A stretch of 64,000 bases of DNA from Geobacter argillaceus (GTDB lineage: Bacteria; Desulfobacterota; Desulfuromonadia; Geobacterales; DSM-12255): NCBI RefSeq assembly GCF_007830735.1, contig NZ_VLLN01000004.1:1-64000 (forward strand), written 5' to 3'. The notes beneath the pieces were generated by a model. That model worked only from the letters and a program-made list of their open reading frames with translations, searched no databases and was not told the DNA's origin. The translations under genes and the position numbers were made by a program. Positions 1 to 8,225 of the stretch are shown one piece after another; within the stretch, counting starts at the first letter, position 1; the number at the start of each line of letters is the position of its first letter.

Positions 1-392
1 ATGCCGGTGATGGCGCCACCCTTGAAGGCGACGTTAAGGGCCTTGTGGATGCCGGATTTCGCTGCCTCGGTGGTGCGGATGTTGGCCCGGACCGAGACGA
101 ACATGCCGATGAAGCCGGTGAGGCCGGAGAACAGGGCGCCGACGGCAAAGCCGACAGCGGTCTTGGCGCCGAGGGTGGCAAAGAGCAACACGAACATGAC
201 CACGCCGACCACGGCAATGATGGTGTACTGGCGCTTCATGTAGGCGCTGGCACCCTCCTGGATGGCGGCGGCGATCTGTTTCATCCGCTCGTTGCCCTGG
301 GGAAGCCCGAGTATCCACTGGGCCGAGACCAGGCCGTAGGCGATCGCTGCCACGGCACATGCCAGGGCAAAGTAGACTGCATACTGTTCCAT
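1..392 (-). CDS. hppA: Membrane-bound ion-translocating pyrophosphatase, N-terminal part (runs off left edge)
   Basis: The reverse strand encodes about 130 residues from an ATG at 392-390, open to the window edge, so the C-terminal majority is missing. The start is [20 protein letters not shown], a hydrophobic first helix. It continues with [24 protein letters not shown], here split across two lines of sense as [13 protein letters not shown] and [11 protein letters not shown], the typical N-terminal signature of V-PPases. Two further hydrophobic helices and [11 protein letters not shown] follow. The family couples pyrophosphate hydrolysis to H+ or Na+ pumping across the inner membrane. Whether it pumps H+ or Na+ cannot be judged from this fragment. 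A good ribosome site (AGGAGGATT, complement of 401-409) precedes the ATG. It is divergent from the regulator gene at 628. Confidence 0.88.
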   Translation of the reverse strand, partial: MEQYAVYFALACAVAAIAYGLVSAQWILGLPQGNERMKQIAAAIQEGASAYMKRQYTIIAVVGVVMFVLLFATLGAKTAVGFAVGALFSGLTGFIGMFVSVRANIRTTEAAKSGIHKALNVAFKGGAITG

Positions 393-572
393 TGCGAAAA
401 AATCCTCCTTCTACGAATATCTCCAACCAAAAAGGTTTGGGTGCCCAGAAACGCAGAATGGTTAAAGGAAAAGGGCCTGATTGTCAACTCCTTAATGTGT
501 CTATTGAAAAAAATCTTCCCAACAACATTGCATAGATTTTCAAAGCAGGTATACTCAACCCGATACACTAAT

Positions 573-585
573 AATGGGAATCATT
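573..585. promoter_or_regulatory. Possible operator: AATG-N5-CATT inverted repeat upstream of the Fur-family gene
   Basis: AATG (573-576) and CATT (582-585) form a small AT-rich inverted repeat about 45 bases before the start of the Fur-family regulator. Position and AT-rich dyad fit an autoregulatory Fur/PerR-type box, but the dyad is short and imperfect compared with known boxes. This is inference only. Confidence 0.25.
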
Positions 586-627
586 CGGGCTCGGCACATT
601 AAGCCGAATGGGATCAGGTTGCAATTC

Positions 628-1086
628 ATGCATGACGCCATGAAAATCAAGGTCGAAACCAAACTTCAGTCCCTTGCCTCAGTCTGTCGCGCCCAAGGCC
701 TTGCCTTGACTGTCCAGCGCAGGGTGATCCTCGAAAATCTTGCCGGACGGACCGACCACCCGACCGCGGACCAGATCTATTCGGCCATCAAGGACCGGCT
801 GCCCGGCATCTCTCGGACAACGGTATACCGTGTTCTCGAGGCATTCGTCGACCTGGGGATCATCCAGCGGATCAGCAACCCCGGTGCCACGGCCCGCTTC
901 GATGCCGATACCAAGCGCCATCACCACCTGGTCTGCCAGAAGTGTCAAAAAGTGAGCGATCTCATGAGCAGTGCCCTGAACAACCTCCCCATCCCGTCAG
1001 CGGATGAGGCCGCATTCCACATCACCGACTACTCGATCACCTTTACCGGAACCTGTCTCGACTGCCACGCCGGACTATCTGCCTGA
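628..1086 (+). CDS. Fur-family metalloregulator, probably PerR-like
   Basis: 152 residues, the usual size for Fur/PerR. An N-terminal winged helix (ALTVQRRVILENLA, then HPTADQIYSAI and ISRTTVYRVLEAF) is followed by a dimerisation/metal domain with RHHHLVCQKCQKV and the second pair CLDC, the four-cysteine structural zinc site. I chose ATG 628 because an AGG lies about 9 bases upstream and family N termini start close to here; an in-frame ATG at 574 has no good ribosome site and 640 is another option. The gene sits directly before a rubredoxin, an oxygen-reducing flavoprotein and a superoxide reductase. That context favours peroxide/oxygen sensing (PerR) over iron sensing, but the metal and signal are inferred. 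Confidence 0.85.
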   Translation: MHDAMKIKVETKLQSLASVCRAQGLALTVQRRVILENLAGRTDHPTADQIYSAIKDRLPGISRTTVYRVLEAFVDLGIIQRISNPGATARFDADTKRHHHLVCQKCQKVSDLMSSALNNLPIPSADEAAFHITDYSITFTGTCLDCHAGLSA

Positions 1087-1118
1087 CGCCAACAACCAAC
1101 GGAAAAGGAGCGTAGCCC

Positions 1119-1229
1119 ATGAAAAAATGGCGCTGTGTCATCTGCGACTACATCCACGAAGGCCCCGAACCGCCGGAAACCTGCCCGGTCTGTGGCGCAG
1201 GTGCCGACCAGTTTGAAGAAGTGACCTGA
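1119..1229 (+). CDS. Rubredoxin-like mini-protein (36 aa)
   Basis: A 36-residue protein beginning [15 protein letters not shown]. It carries two CxxC knuckles (CVIC at residues 6-9, CPVC at 22-25), which bind one iron by four cysteines. It is shorter than classical rubredoxins (about 52 aa) and resembles the rubredoxin-like C-terminal domain of rubrerythrins standing alone. AAAAGGAG at 1103-1110 gives a ribosome site 8 bases before the ATG. It lies 49 bases before fprA. Rubredoxin is the known electron donor of flavodiiron oxygen reductases, so electron delivery to FprA is the likely job. Confidence 0.88.
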   Translation: MKKWRCVICDYIHEGPEPPETCPVCGAGADQFEEVT

Positions 1230-1278
1230 TTAACAAGTGCTGTCCCGTTCCGACGGGCCTCAGCGCAGGAGGGATTTG

Positions 1279-2493
1279 ATGAAACCTGTTGAACTTGCCA
1301 GCGACATCTACTGGGTTGGTGCCGTTGACTGGGCAGTCCGTGATTTTCACGGTTACGAAGTCCCCCGCGGCACCAGCTACAACAACTATCTGATCATGGA
1401 TGACGAAGTCACGCTCATCGATACGGTCAAGTACGACTTTGCCGACATCACCCTGAAGAACATCCAGAGCGTGGTGGAGCCGTCCAGGATCAAGCATGTG
1501 ATCATCAACCATATCGAGAACGACCACGCCACCAGTCTCGATCGGATAATGGAGCTCGCCCCCCAGGCGACCATCTACCTGACCGAAAAGGGACGCAAGG
1601 GACTGGAGCGGTTTTACTACAACACCAACTGGAACATGAAGGTGGTCAAGACCGGCGACACGCTGAAGATCGGCAAACGCACCCTCCGGTTCATCGAATC
1701 GGCCATGCTGCACTGGCCCGATTCAATGATGACCTATGCCGAGGAAGACAAGATTCTCTTCTCCCAGGATGCCTTTGGCCAGCACATCGCCTCGGCCTCC
1801 CGTTTCGAGGACGAGTACATCGCTTCGGCATCGCAACCGGAACTGGACGATGCGGTGATTGACTACTATGCCAACATCCTGATGCCCTTTGGCGCCCTGA
1901 TCAAGTCCAAGATCGCGGAGATACAGAAGCTCGGGCTGGAAATCGCCATGATCGCCCCGGATCACGGGGTCATCTGGCGTAAGAATCCCCAGCAGGTACT
2001 TGGGCGCTACCTGGAGATGGCCAACGGCAAGGCGAACCTGAGTGTGGCAATTGCCTACGACACCATGTGGCAGAGCACCGAGAAGATGTCGGTACCGATA
2101 GCGGAAGGGATCAAGGCCGAAGGGCTCGACGTGAAGGTCGTCAAACTGCGGGCCACCCCCATGAGCGTGGCCATCAAGGAGTTCTGGAAATCCCGCGGCA
2201 CCTTGATCGGCTCCCCGACCCTGAACAATATACTCTATCCGTCGGTGGCCGAATTTCTCACGCATCTCCGCGGCTTGCGCCCGAAGAATCGTATTGTCAG
2301 CGCCTTTGGCAGCTACGGCTGGGGTGGCGGAGCGGTCAAGGAGGCGATCGAGGAGGCGAAGAAGATGGGGCTGGAAACGGTGGAGCCCGGAATCCAACTC
2401 CTCTACCGGCCGTCCATCGCGGATGAACAGGCCTGCTTTGAGTTTGGACAGAATTTTGCCCGGCGGGTCAAGGCGTACCACGAAACCATCTGA
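1279..2493 (+). CDS. fprA: Flavodiiron protein (rubredoxin:oxygen oxidoreductase, FprA family)
   Basis: 404 residues from ATG 1279, chosen because AGGAGGG (1267-1273) lies just upstream; the frame also opens at 1237 without a comparable site. The N-terminal metallo-beta-lactamase-like domain has the diiron ligands H78-x-E80-x-D82-H83, H145, D164 and H229 (NHIENDH, LHWPDSM, SQDAFGQH, APDHGVIW). The C-terminal third is a flavodoxin-like FMN domain (AIAYDTMWQSTEKM is the phosphate loop). Family members reduce O2 to water, or NO to N2O, in the cytoplasm of anaerobes, with electrons from rubredoxin. Together with the neighbouring rubredoxin and desulfoferrodoxin it forms an oxidative-stress operon. 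Confidence 0.95.
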   Translation: MKPVELASDIYWVGAVDWAVRDFHGYEVPRGTSYNNYLIMDDEVTLIDTVKYDFADITLKNIQSVVEPSRIKHVIINHIENDHATSLDRIMELAPQATIYLTEKGRKGLERFYYNTNWNMKVVKTGDTLKIGKRTLRFIESAMLHWPDSMMTYAEEDKILFSQDAFGQHIASASRFEDEYIASASQPELDDAVIDYYANILMPFGALIKSKIAEIQKLGLEIAMIAPDHGVIWRKNPQQVLGRYLEMANGKANLSVAIAYDTMWQSTEKMSVPIAEGIKAEGLDVKVVKLRATPMSVAIKEFWKSRGTLIGSPTLNNILYPSVAEFLTHLRGLRPKNRIVSAFGSYGWGGGAVKEAIEEAKKMGLETVEPGIQLLYRPSIADEQACFEFGQNFARRVKAYHETI

Positions 2494-2545
2494 TCGGGAT
2501 ATGCATTACCGGTGTCAAACGTGACAAGTACAGGAGGATTTCAGT

Positions 2546-2926
2546 ATGGCTAAAAAGTTGGAAGTATACAAATGCGCTCTCTGCGGAAACATTGTCGAAA
2601 TATTCCTTGCCGGCGACGGCGAACTGGTCTGCTGCGGTCAGCCGATGCAGCTGCTGAAGGAAAACACCGTCGACGCATCCAAAGAAAAGCATCTGCCGGT
2701 TATCGAAAAGGGCAGCGCAGCCATCACGGTCAAGGTGGGAAGCGTTCCCCATCCCATGGAGGAAAGCCACTACATCCAGTGGATCGAACTGATTGCCGAC
2801 GGCAAGGTCTACCGGGAAATGCTGAAGCCGGGGCAGGCCCCGGAAGCCACCTTCAACATCTCGGCCGGCCAGGTGACGGTGCGCGAGTACTGCAACCTCC
2901 ACGGCCAATGGTCTGCTCAAGGATAA
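2546..2926 (+). CDS. dfx: Desulfoferrodoxin (superoxide reductase)
   Basis: 126 residues, the usual length of 2Fe-SOR. Center I is the desulforedoxin-type site C10-x2-C13 ... C29-C30. Center II (the catalytic site) has H49, H69, H75, H119 and C116, seen in [15 protein letters not shown] and EYCNLHG; the conserved E47-K48 next to H49 is present. The enzyme reduces superoxide to hydrogen peroxide without making O2, with rubredoxin as donor. AGGAGG (2532-2537) precedes the ATG. It follows fprA by 52 bases and probably shares its transcript. Confidence 0.96.
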   Translation: MAKKLEVYKCALCGNIVEIFLAGDGELVCCGQPMQLLKENTVDASKEKHLPVIEKGSAAITVKVGSVPHPMEESHYIQWIELIADGKVYREMLKPGQAPEATFNISAGQVTVREYCNLHGQWSAQG

Positions 2927-2955
2927 CGGTTAACTCCTGACCAATCAGCATCGTC

Positions 2956-2980
2956 AAGGGGGGGCACTGCTCCCCTTTTT
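2956..2980 (+). terminator. Probable rho-independent terminator after dfx
   Basis: AAGGGG (2956-2961) can pair with CCCCTT (2972-2977), followed by further T residues to 2980. The stem is short but is placed 30 bases beyond the dfx stop and before the larA start. Confidence 0.5.
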
Positions 2981-3037
2981 CCGTTCAAACTCGTAGATCT
3001 TGCCCTTTTCCAACAGGACCGGTATGATGAGGACGCT

Positions 3038-4297
3038 ATGGAACTGAAGTACGGCGACACCGCATTCCCCCTGCAGTTACCCGAACGGCATCTACGGGGT
3101 GTCATCCAGGCGCGCCCCACGCTGCCGACCGAATCACCCGAAACCATCATTGACCAGGCTCTCGACGCCAACGCACCGTTCTTTGCCTCACTGCATTCCG
3201 GTCAGCGGGTGGTCATCGTCACGTCCGACATTACCCGCTATACCGGCAGCGAGGTCTACCTGCCGCGACTGGTTGCCGGGCTCAATCGGGCAGGGATCGC
3301 CGATGCCGCCATCACGATCATCATTGCCCTTGGCATCCATCGTAAACAGACCGAACACGAACACCGCAAGATTCTCGGGTCCCTTTTCGGCCGGATTCGC
3401 GTCCTTGACCACGACTGCGACGATCCGGGCCGTCTGGTCCATATCGGGGTAACAACGAATGGTATCCCGGTGGAGATCAACCGGAGGGTGGCAGAGGCAG
3501 AGGTAGTAATCCTCACCGGCACCATCGGTTTTCACTACTTCGCCGGTTTCGGTGGCGGCCGCAAAAGTATCCTCCCCGGCGTTGCCAGCCGCAGAAGCTG
3601 CATGGCCAGCCATTTTGCCGTGCTCAACCACGGCGAGGGGGCCGGCAGAAACCCTCTGGCCACGACCGGCAACCTTGAGGGGAACCCGGTCCACCAGGCA
3701 ATGATGGAGGCGTGTGCCATGGTCAAACCCGCCTTCATCCTGAACACCGTTCTTGCCCCGGACAAACGGCTTATCGCCGCCTTTGCCGGTGACTGGCAGG
3801 AAGCGTTTGCCGCGGGGAGCCGCACCTATGCCGAACAGTTCAGCTACCCACTGGCGGAGCAATCCGACCTGGTGGTGGTTTCCTGTGGTGGCTTCCCCAA
3901 GGACATCAACCTGATCCAGGCCCACAAATCCATGGAATACGGCTGCCAGGCACTCAAAGAAGGCGGCGTCATGATACTGCTCGCCCAGTGCCGGGATGGC
4001 TACGGCAACGCCACCTTCTTCAACTGGTTCCGCTTCCGGGAACTGTCCGCGTTTGAAGCCCATCTCCGACATCATTACGAAATCAATGGCCAGACAGCCT
4101 ACGCAACCCTGCACAAAGCCCAACGATTTCAGGTGATACTGGTATCTGACCTCCCTCCTGAAGAGGTACGGACCATGCAGATGACCCCGGCAAAGGGCCT
4201 TGACGAAGCGTTGGCCCTGGCGGAACAGATGCTTCCGCACGATTATTCCGCATATGTCATTCCCGAAGGAGGAACGGTTTTACCGGTGGTGATGTAG
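3038..4297 (+). CDS. larA: LarA-type nickel-dependent lactate racemase family protein
   Basis: 419 residues (DUF2088/LarA family). LarA uses a nickel-pincer nucleotide tethered to a lysine. The matching residues are visible: H101 and H107 in ALGIHRKQTEH, H166 and K176 in GFHYFAGFGGGRKS, and H198 in LNHGEGAGRNP. The protein would interconvert D- and L-lactate or a related 2-hydroxyacid in the cytoplasm. No lar maturation genes (larB, larC, larE) lie in this window, so the cofactor must be supplied from elsewhere or the substrate may differ. The stop codon TAG at 4295-4297 is contributed by the GTAGGGG edge of a palindromic repeat. The next genes encode a GlcD/GlcF-type dehydrogenase, which supports a role in lactate use. 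Confidence 0.85.
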   Translation: MELKYGDTAFPLQLPERHLRGVIQARPTLPTESPETIIDQALDANAPFFASLHSGQRVVIVTSDITRYTGSEVYLPRLVAGLNRAGIADAAITIIIALGIHRKQTEHEHRKILGSLFGRIRVLDHDCDDPGRLVHIGVTTNGIPVEINRRVAEAEVVILTGTIGFHYFAGFGGGRKSILPGVASRRSCMASHFAVLNHGEGAGRNPLATTGNLEGNPVHQAMMEACAMVKPAFILNTVLAPDKRLIAAFAGDWQEAFAAGSRTYAEQFSYPLAEQSDLVVVSCGGFPKDINLIQAHKSMEYGCQALKEGGVMILLAQCRDGYGNATFFNWFRFRELSAFEAHLRHHYEINGQTAYATLHKAQRFQVILVSDLPPEEVRTMQMTPAKGLDEALALAEQMLPHDYSAYVIPEGGTVLPVVM

Positions 4298-4350
4298 GGG
4301 CAAACCTTGTGTTTGCCCGATTTCAGGGCGATCACAAGGATCGCCCCTAC
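4294..4350. repeat. REP/BIME-type palindromic element between larA and glcD
   Basis: Two hairpins lie back to back: GGGGCAAACC/GGTTTGCCCC-like pairing at 4297-4318, and GGGCGATC..GATCGCCC at 4326-4346. The whole is bounded by GTAGGGG (4294-4300) and its complement CCCCTAC (4344-4350). This is the layout of the widespread GTAGGGGC...CTTGTG REP sequences mobilised by RAYT proteins. A decayed RAYT that contains a similar GTAGGGGCGCCACTTGTG stretch is found at 61.6 kb. Confidence 0.75.
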
Positions 4351-4360
4351 AAGGAACGTC

Positions 4361-5746
4361 ATGCTCAATTCGCGAATCATACAGGGACTGAAACAAATCG
4401 TCGGCGCGGAAAACGTTGCCACCGACCGGCAGGACCTGATCTGTTACGGTTACGACGCCACCCAGATGGAATTCCGCCCGGATGCCGTCGTTCATCCGGG
4501 GAGTACGGAAGAGGTCGCCAGGATTCTCAAGCTGGCCAATACCGAAAAGTTTCCGGTCTTCCCCCGCGGTGCCGGCAGCGGCTTCACCGGTGGCGCGCTC
4601 CCCAAGGGGGGGGGTATCGTCCTGGTGGTGACACGGTTGAACCGCATACTGCGCATCGACACGGAAAACCTCATCGCCGAGGTGGAACCGGGCGTGGTCA
4701 CCGAGCAGTTCCAGATCGAGGTTGAAAAACTGGGGCTCTTCTACCCGCCCGACCCGGCATCCCTCAAGTTCTCCACCCTGGGCGGCAACGTGGCCGAGAA
4801 TGCCGGCGGTCCCCGCTGCGTCAAGTACGGTGTGACCCGCGACTTCGTCATGGGGCTTGAGGTGGTACTGCCGACGGGCGACATCATCCGCACCGGCGGC
4901 GAGACTTACAAGGGGGTGGTGGGGTACGACCTGACCCGCCTGCTCTGCGGATCGGAAGGGACCCTCGGGGTGATCACCAAGATCATCTTCAAGCTGCTGC
5001 CGTTGCCGGAAGCAAAAAAGACCATGCTCACCATCTTCGACTCCATCGACGGTGCAGCCAAGGCGGTTTCCACCATCATCGGCAACAAGATCATTCCGAC
5101 AACCCTGGAGTTCATGGACTACGCGACGCTGCAGTGCGTCAACAAGCGGTTCAACCTGGGGATTCCCGATAGCGGGCGGGCGGTGCTGATCATCGAGGTG
5201 GATGGCGACCGGGACCTGATCGAGAAGCAGGCGACCCGTATCCAGGAGCTGATCCAGCCTTTGGGACTGGTGGAGTGCAAGGTGGCAAAGGATGCCGCCG
5301 AGTCCGAGGCGCTCTGGAAGGTACGGCGCCTAGTGTCGCCCTCCCTTCGGGACGTGAACCCGGACAAGTTCAACGAGGACATTGTCGTGCCGCGCTCCAG
5401 GGTGCCGGACGTCATCCGGGTGATCGACGGGATTCAACAGAAATACGACATCCCGATCGTCAATTTCGGCCATGCCGGCGACGGCAACATCCATGTGAAC
5501 GTCATGATCGACAAAGCTGTGCCGGGACTGGAGGCGAAGGCCCATGAAGCCATTGCCGAAATATTCCAGGCAGCACTGGACCTTAACGGCACCATGTCGG
5601 GCGAGCACGGCGTGGGCCTGGCCAAGCAGCCGTACATCCACCTGGAACTGAAACCGGCCCAGGTGGCGGCGATGCAGGCGATCAAAAACGCCCTGGATCC
5701 CAATAACATATTGAATCCCGGCAAGATGTTTCCGGTGACGGGATAA
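4361..5746 (+). CDS. glcD: FAD-linked 2-hydroxyacid dehydrogenase, GlcD family (D-lactate or glycolate oxidase subunit)
   Basis: 461 residues from ATG 4361, with AAGGAA at 4351-4356 as ribosome site; the open frame extends upstream into the REP element, so that part is rejected. The PCMH-type FAD domain spans about residues 35-215 (PRGAGSGFTGGALP; GGNVAENAGGPRCVKYG). The C-terminal FAD-oxidase domain carries NFGHAGDGNIHVN and GTMSGEHGVGLAKQ, the conserved active-site region with histidines. It oxidises D-lactate, glycolate or a similar 2-hydroxyacid and passes electrons to a GlcF-type Fe-S partner, encoded next. The larA neighbour makes lactate the likeliest substrate; the sequence alone does not decide between lactate and glycolate. 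Confidence 0.9.
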   Translation: MLNSRIIQGLKQIVGAENVATDRQDLICYGYDATQMEFRPDAVVHPGSTEEVARILKLANTEKFPVFPRGAGSGFTGGALPKGGGIVLVVTRLNRILRIDTENLIAEVEPGVVTEQFQIEVEKLGLFYPPDPASLKFSTLGGNVAENAGGPRCVKYGVTRDFVMGLEVVLPTGDIIRTGGETYKGVVGYDLTRLLCGSEGTLGVITKIIFKLLPLPEAKKTMLTIFDSIDGAAKAVSTIIGNKIIPTTLEFMDYATLQCVNKRFNLGIPDSGRAVLIIEVDGDRDLIEKQATRIQELIQPLGLVECKVAKDAAESEALWKVRRLVSPSLRDVNPDKFNEDIVVPRSRVPDVIRVIDGIQQKYDIPIVNFGHAGDGNIHVNVMIDKAVPGLEAKAHEAIAEIFQAALDLNGTMSGEHGVGLAKQPYIHLELKPAQVAAMQAIKNALDPNNILNPGKMFPVTG

Positions 5747-5770
5747 TGCCGCACTTTTTACACAGCTGCT

Positions 5771-5930
5771 CCCGTCCCGGAGGGACTGAAGACCTGTAGC
5801 CGGGGGATTCATCCCCCGGTCTCCGATTCGGATAAATCCAGACGTCACGTACGTGACGAAAATTTGCGCAATCAACGGGACCCGGCGATAAATCGCCGGG
5901 CTATCTGCATTCTGTCCCTACGGGACGTCA
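5771..5930. repeat. Compound palindromic repeat element upstream of glcF
   Basis: Five symmetric units occur in 160 bases. They are GTCCC-GGA-GGGAC (5774-5786), CCGGGGGATTCATCCCCCGG (5800-5819), CGTCACGTACGTGACG (a perfect 16-base palindrome, 5843-5858), CCCGGCGATAAATCGCCGGG (5881-5900) and GTCCC-TAC-GGGAC (5914-5926). The outer two and the inner two mirror each other around the central palindrome. This is a bacterial interspersed mosaic element, of a different family from the one at 4294. It ends 15 bases before the glcF start. Confidence 0.8.
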
Positions 5931-5944
5931 TAGGCCACTTCATA

Positions 5945-7252
5945 ATGAATCAGCAAGTGAACACCGACGCAATCAAGCGTGTCGAAAACGAACTGAAGAA
6001 ATGCGTCAAGTGTGGCGCCTGCCGGGCGCACTGCCCGGCATTCACCGCCTTCCAGCGTGAGCCGGCCGTGGCACGGGGCAAGGTGGCGCTGGCCCAGCAC
6101 CTGCTGACAGGGGACATCCAACTGGACGACCAGACCTATCTGGCCATGTCCAAGTGCCTCCTCTGCGGCAGCTGCGTGGAGAAGTGTCCCAACGAAGTGC
6201 CTACCGACGAGATCGTCATGGTTGCCCGCGAAGCGCTGGCCCGGCAACGGGGGCTCACCACCTTCCACTCGGCCGTGGGGCGGGTGATCCGCAACCGGTC
6301 GTTGATGAAGTTCGGTGTGGCAGCGGCCCGGATTCTCGGCCCCCTCTTTTTCCGCAAGGTGCCTGAGACTTCGGGCTTACGGCTCCGGTTTCCACTCCCC
6401 TTTGTCGGAGGCAAGCGCCACATTCCCCCCATTGCCAGGAAGCCTTTTCTGGAGCGGCACCCCGAACTGATCCCCGGAGAGCCCGGTAAGCCGCGCATCG
6501 TCTATTTTGTGGGGTGCATGACCAATTTCTGCTACCCGCAGGTGGGAGAGGCCGCACTGGCGCTGTTCAGGCATCTCGGGTGTACCGTCATCATTCCCAG
6601 GAACCAGCAGTGCTGCGGCCTGCCGGGAATGTCCGGCGGGGACCTGGACACGGTGCGGGGACTGGCGGAAAAGAATCTGGCCGAACTGGAGCGTTTTGAC
6701 GCCGACTACATCATGACCGCCTGTGCCACCTGCGGGGGGGCACTGCACAAGTTCTATCCCAGCCTGGTGGGGAAGAGGCACCCGGAACTGGCGGCCCGGC
6801 TCAAGGCAATTGCCGCAAAGACCGTCGACGCATCCCAGTTGCTGCAGCAGCTGGGATTGAACCCCGAGGAGACCGGAGCCGGCGGTGACGTGCGCATCAC
6901 CTACCATGACCCGTGCCACCTGCGGACCCGGGCCATCACCAGGCAGCCGCGGGAACTGCTAAGCGCTACCCCCGGGGTCGACCTTGCCGAGATGGAGGGG
7001 GCCGACAAATGCTGCGGCCTCGGCGGGACCTTCAATGTCTATCACTACGAGAGTTCTCTGGCCATCAACCGGATGAAGAGCGCGGCCATTATCAATACCG
7101 GTGCCCGGGCCGTCGTTACCGGCTGTCCCGGCTGCATGATGCAGCTTTCCGACGGCCTCAAACAACAGGGCAGTGGCGTCAGGGTGCTCCATACCCTGGA
7201 GATCCTGGCCCGCAGATTGACCGTGCCGGCTGACAAACGGAAACAACGTTGA
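5945..7252 (+). CDS. glcF: Fe-S heterodisulfide-reductase-like subunit, GlcF family
   Basis: 435 residues from ATG 5945. Two [4Fe-4S] motifs occupy the N terminus (CVKCGACRAHCP and CLLCGSCVEKCP), then two CCG domains (CCGLPGMSGG near residue 222; CCGLGGTFNVYH near 357). This is the classic GlcF/LldE-LutA type architecture that carries electrons from a GlcD flavoprotein to the quinone pool or another carrier. The open frame extends into the palindromic repeat upstream; I start at 5945 because the family N terminus begins near here. The ribosome site is weak (ATAGG only), and the element just upstream may affect expression relative to glcD. Confidence 0.9.
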   Translation: MNQQVNTDAIKRVENELKKCVKCGACRAHCPAFTAFQREPAVARGKVALAQHLLTGDIQLDDQTYLAMSKCLLCGSCVEKCPNEVPTDEIVMVAREALARQRGLTTFHSAVGRVIRNRSLMKFGVAAARILGPLFFRKVPETSGLRLRFPLPFVGGKRHIPPIARKPFLERHPELIPGEPGKPRIVYFVGCMTNFCYPQVGEAALALFRHLGCTVIIPRNQQCCGLPGMSGGDLDTVRGLAEKNLAELERFDADYIMTACATCGGALHKFYPSLVGKRHPELAARLKAIAAKTVDASQLLQQLGLNPEETGAGGDVRITYHDPCHLRTRAITRQPRELLSATPGVDLAEMEGADKCCGLGGTFNVYHYESSLAINRMKSAAIINTGARAVVTGCPGCMMQLSDGLKQQGSGVRVLHTLEILARRLTVPADKRKQR

Positions 7253-7574
7253 GCCGCGACATTCATGACCGGACGCAAGCCCCCCCAGGTTTGCGTCCGG
7301 TCATGAAAAAATAGTAGTCTGACAGTTTCCGCACCCCCTCCCGGGGCCCTTCCCGCCAGGCCCATATTTCAGTCAAATCAAAAATCCCCCGGCCTCCACG
7401 CCCAATCACCGCGCAGACAACGTTAAACAACTTCCCCTCTTTTCCTTTGTGCATGCCATTTTAGCCTGCTTGTGTATACAAAATAACTATTGACAGTTTT
7501 TGGCTATTTGAGTATTTTTAGCCGAAATAAAAACCAGTTTTACTGCAATCCATGTAGAACCGGAGCATTGACAG
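7253..7574. other. Intergenic region between glcF and the XRE-cupin gene
   Basis: This 322-base gap holds a perfect 15-bp hairpin (CATGACCGGACGCAA 7264-7278 with its complement 7291-7305). It is followed by A residues, not T residues, on the + strand, so it is a weak candidate terminator for glcF. A strong sigma-70 promoter with an overlapping dyad lies at 7490-7523. Nothing else is recognised. Confidence 0.7.
7490..7523 (+). promoter_or_regulatory. Sigma-70 promoter with overlapping inverted repeat
   Basis: TTGACA (7490-7495), a 17-base spacer and TATTTT (7513-7518) make a near-consensus promoter about 55 bases before the XRE-cupin gene. TTTTGGCTA (7498-7506) and TAGCCGAAA (7519-7527) form an 8/9 inverted repeat that covers the spacer and -10. 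That arrangement fits a repressor site, possibly for autoregulation by the downstream regulator. Confidence 0.7.
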
Positions 7575-8138
7575 ATGACCGACTACAATATCGGGGCAAA
7601 GATCAAAAGGCTGCGCCTCGCTAAAAAACTCACCCTTCAGGCGGTTGCCCGTGAAACCGGCTTCTCGCCCGCACTGATCTCGCAGATCGAGAACAACAAC
7701 GTCTCGCCTCCCATCGCCACCCTCTCCAAAATCGCCAAATTCTTTGACGTGAAGATCGGTATCTTCTTCACCGAGGACGAGGAAGAGTACCGTTACGAGG
7801 TGGTCCGCAAAGAAGAACGAAAGATGATCCCACGCGTCATCTCGCGGGCCGGCACCAACCAGGGCTACTCATACGAATCCCTCTCCTTCCGCAAGCAGAA
7901 CAAGAAAATGGAACCGTTTCTCCTGACCGTTTCGGAGAAAGCCGTGGAAGAAAACACCTACAGCCACGACGGTGAAGAGTTTCTCTTCGTCATGAAGGGG
8001 ACAGCGGAACTGCTCCTGGAAGACGAACGGATCACGCTCCATGAAGAAGACTGCGTCTACTTCGACTCTTCACTGCGCCATCGCCTCCTTTCCAAAGATG
8101 GCAATGAAGTCAAGGTGCTGGCGGTCGTTACCAGATAA
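7575..8138 (+). CDS. XRE-family transcriptional regulator with C-terminal cupin domain
   Basis: 187 residues. The N-terminal helix-turn-helix (IKRLRLAKKLTLQAVARETG and FSPALISQIEN, residues about 9-42) is of XRE/Cro type. The C-terminal half is a small cupin barrel (YSHDGEEFLFVMKGTAEL, ..HRLLSK) expected to bind a small metabolite. Such regulators often control neighbouring catabolic genes. Here it precedes the propionyl-CoA carboxylase gene by 87 bases, so control of the propionate/methylmalonyl-CoA operon, or of the lactate genes upstream, is plausible. The ligand is not predictable. Confidence 0.88.
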   Translation: MTDYNIGAKIKRLRLAKKLTLQAVARETGFSPALISQIENNNVSPPIATLSKIAKFFDVKIGIFFTEDEEEYRYEVVRKEERKMIPRVISRAGTNQGYSYESLSFRKQNKKMEPFLLTVSEKAVEENTYSHDGEEFLFVMKGTAELLLEDERITLHEEDCVYFDSSLRHRLLSKDGNEVKVLAVVTR

Positions 8139-8225
8139 TCTTTGATTCGCGGTGTCAAGAGCTGTCCGCTCTTGAACCGAAATTATTTGCGGTACTTAAT
8201 CCCATGAACCGGAAGGAAGTCCGAG

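Noticed and set aside
7264-7305. Perfect 15-bp hairpin after glcF as a firm terminator
   Set aside because: Flanked by A residues on the + strand and lacking a T-run; kept only as a note in the intergenic entry.
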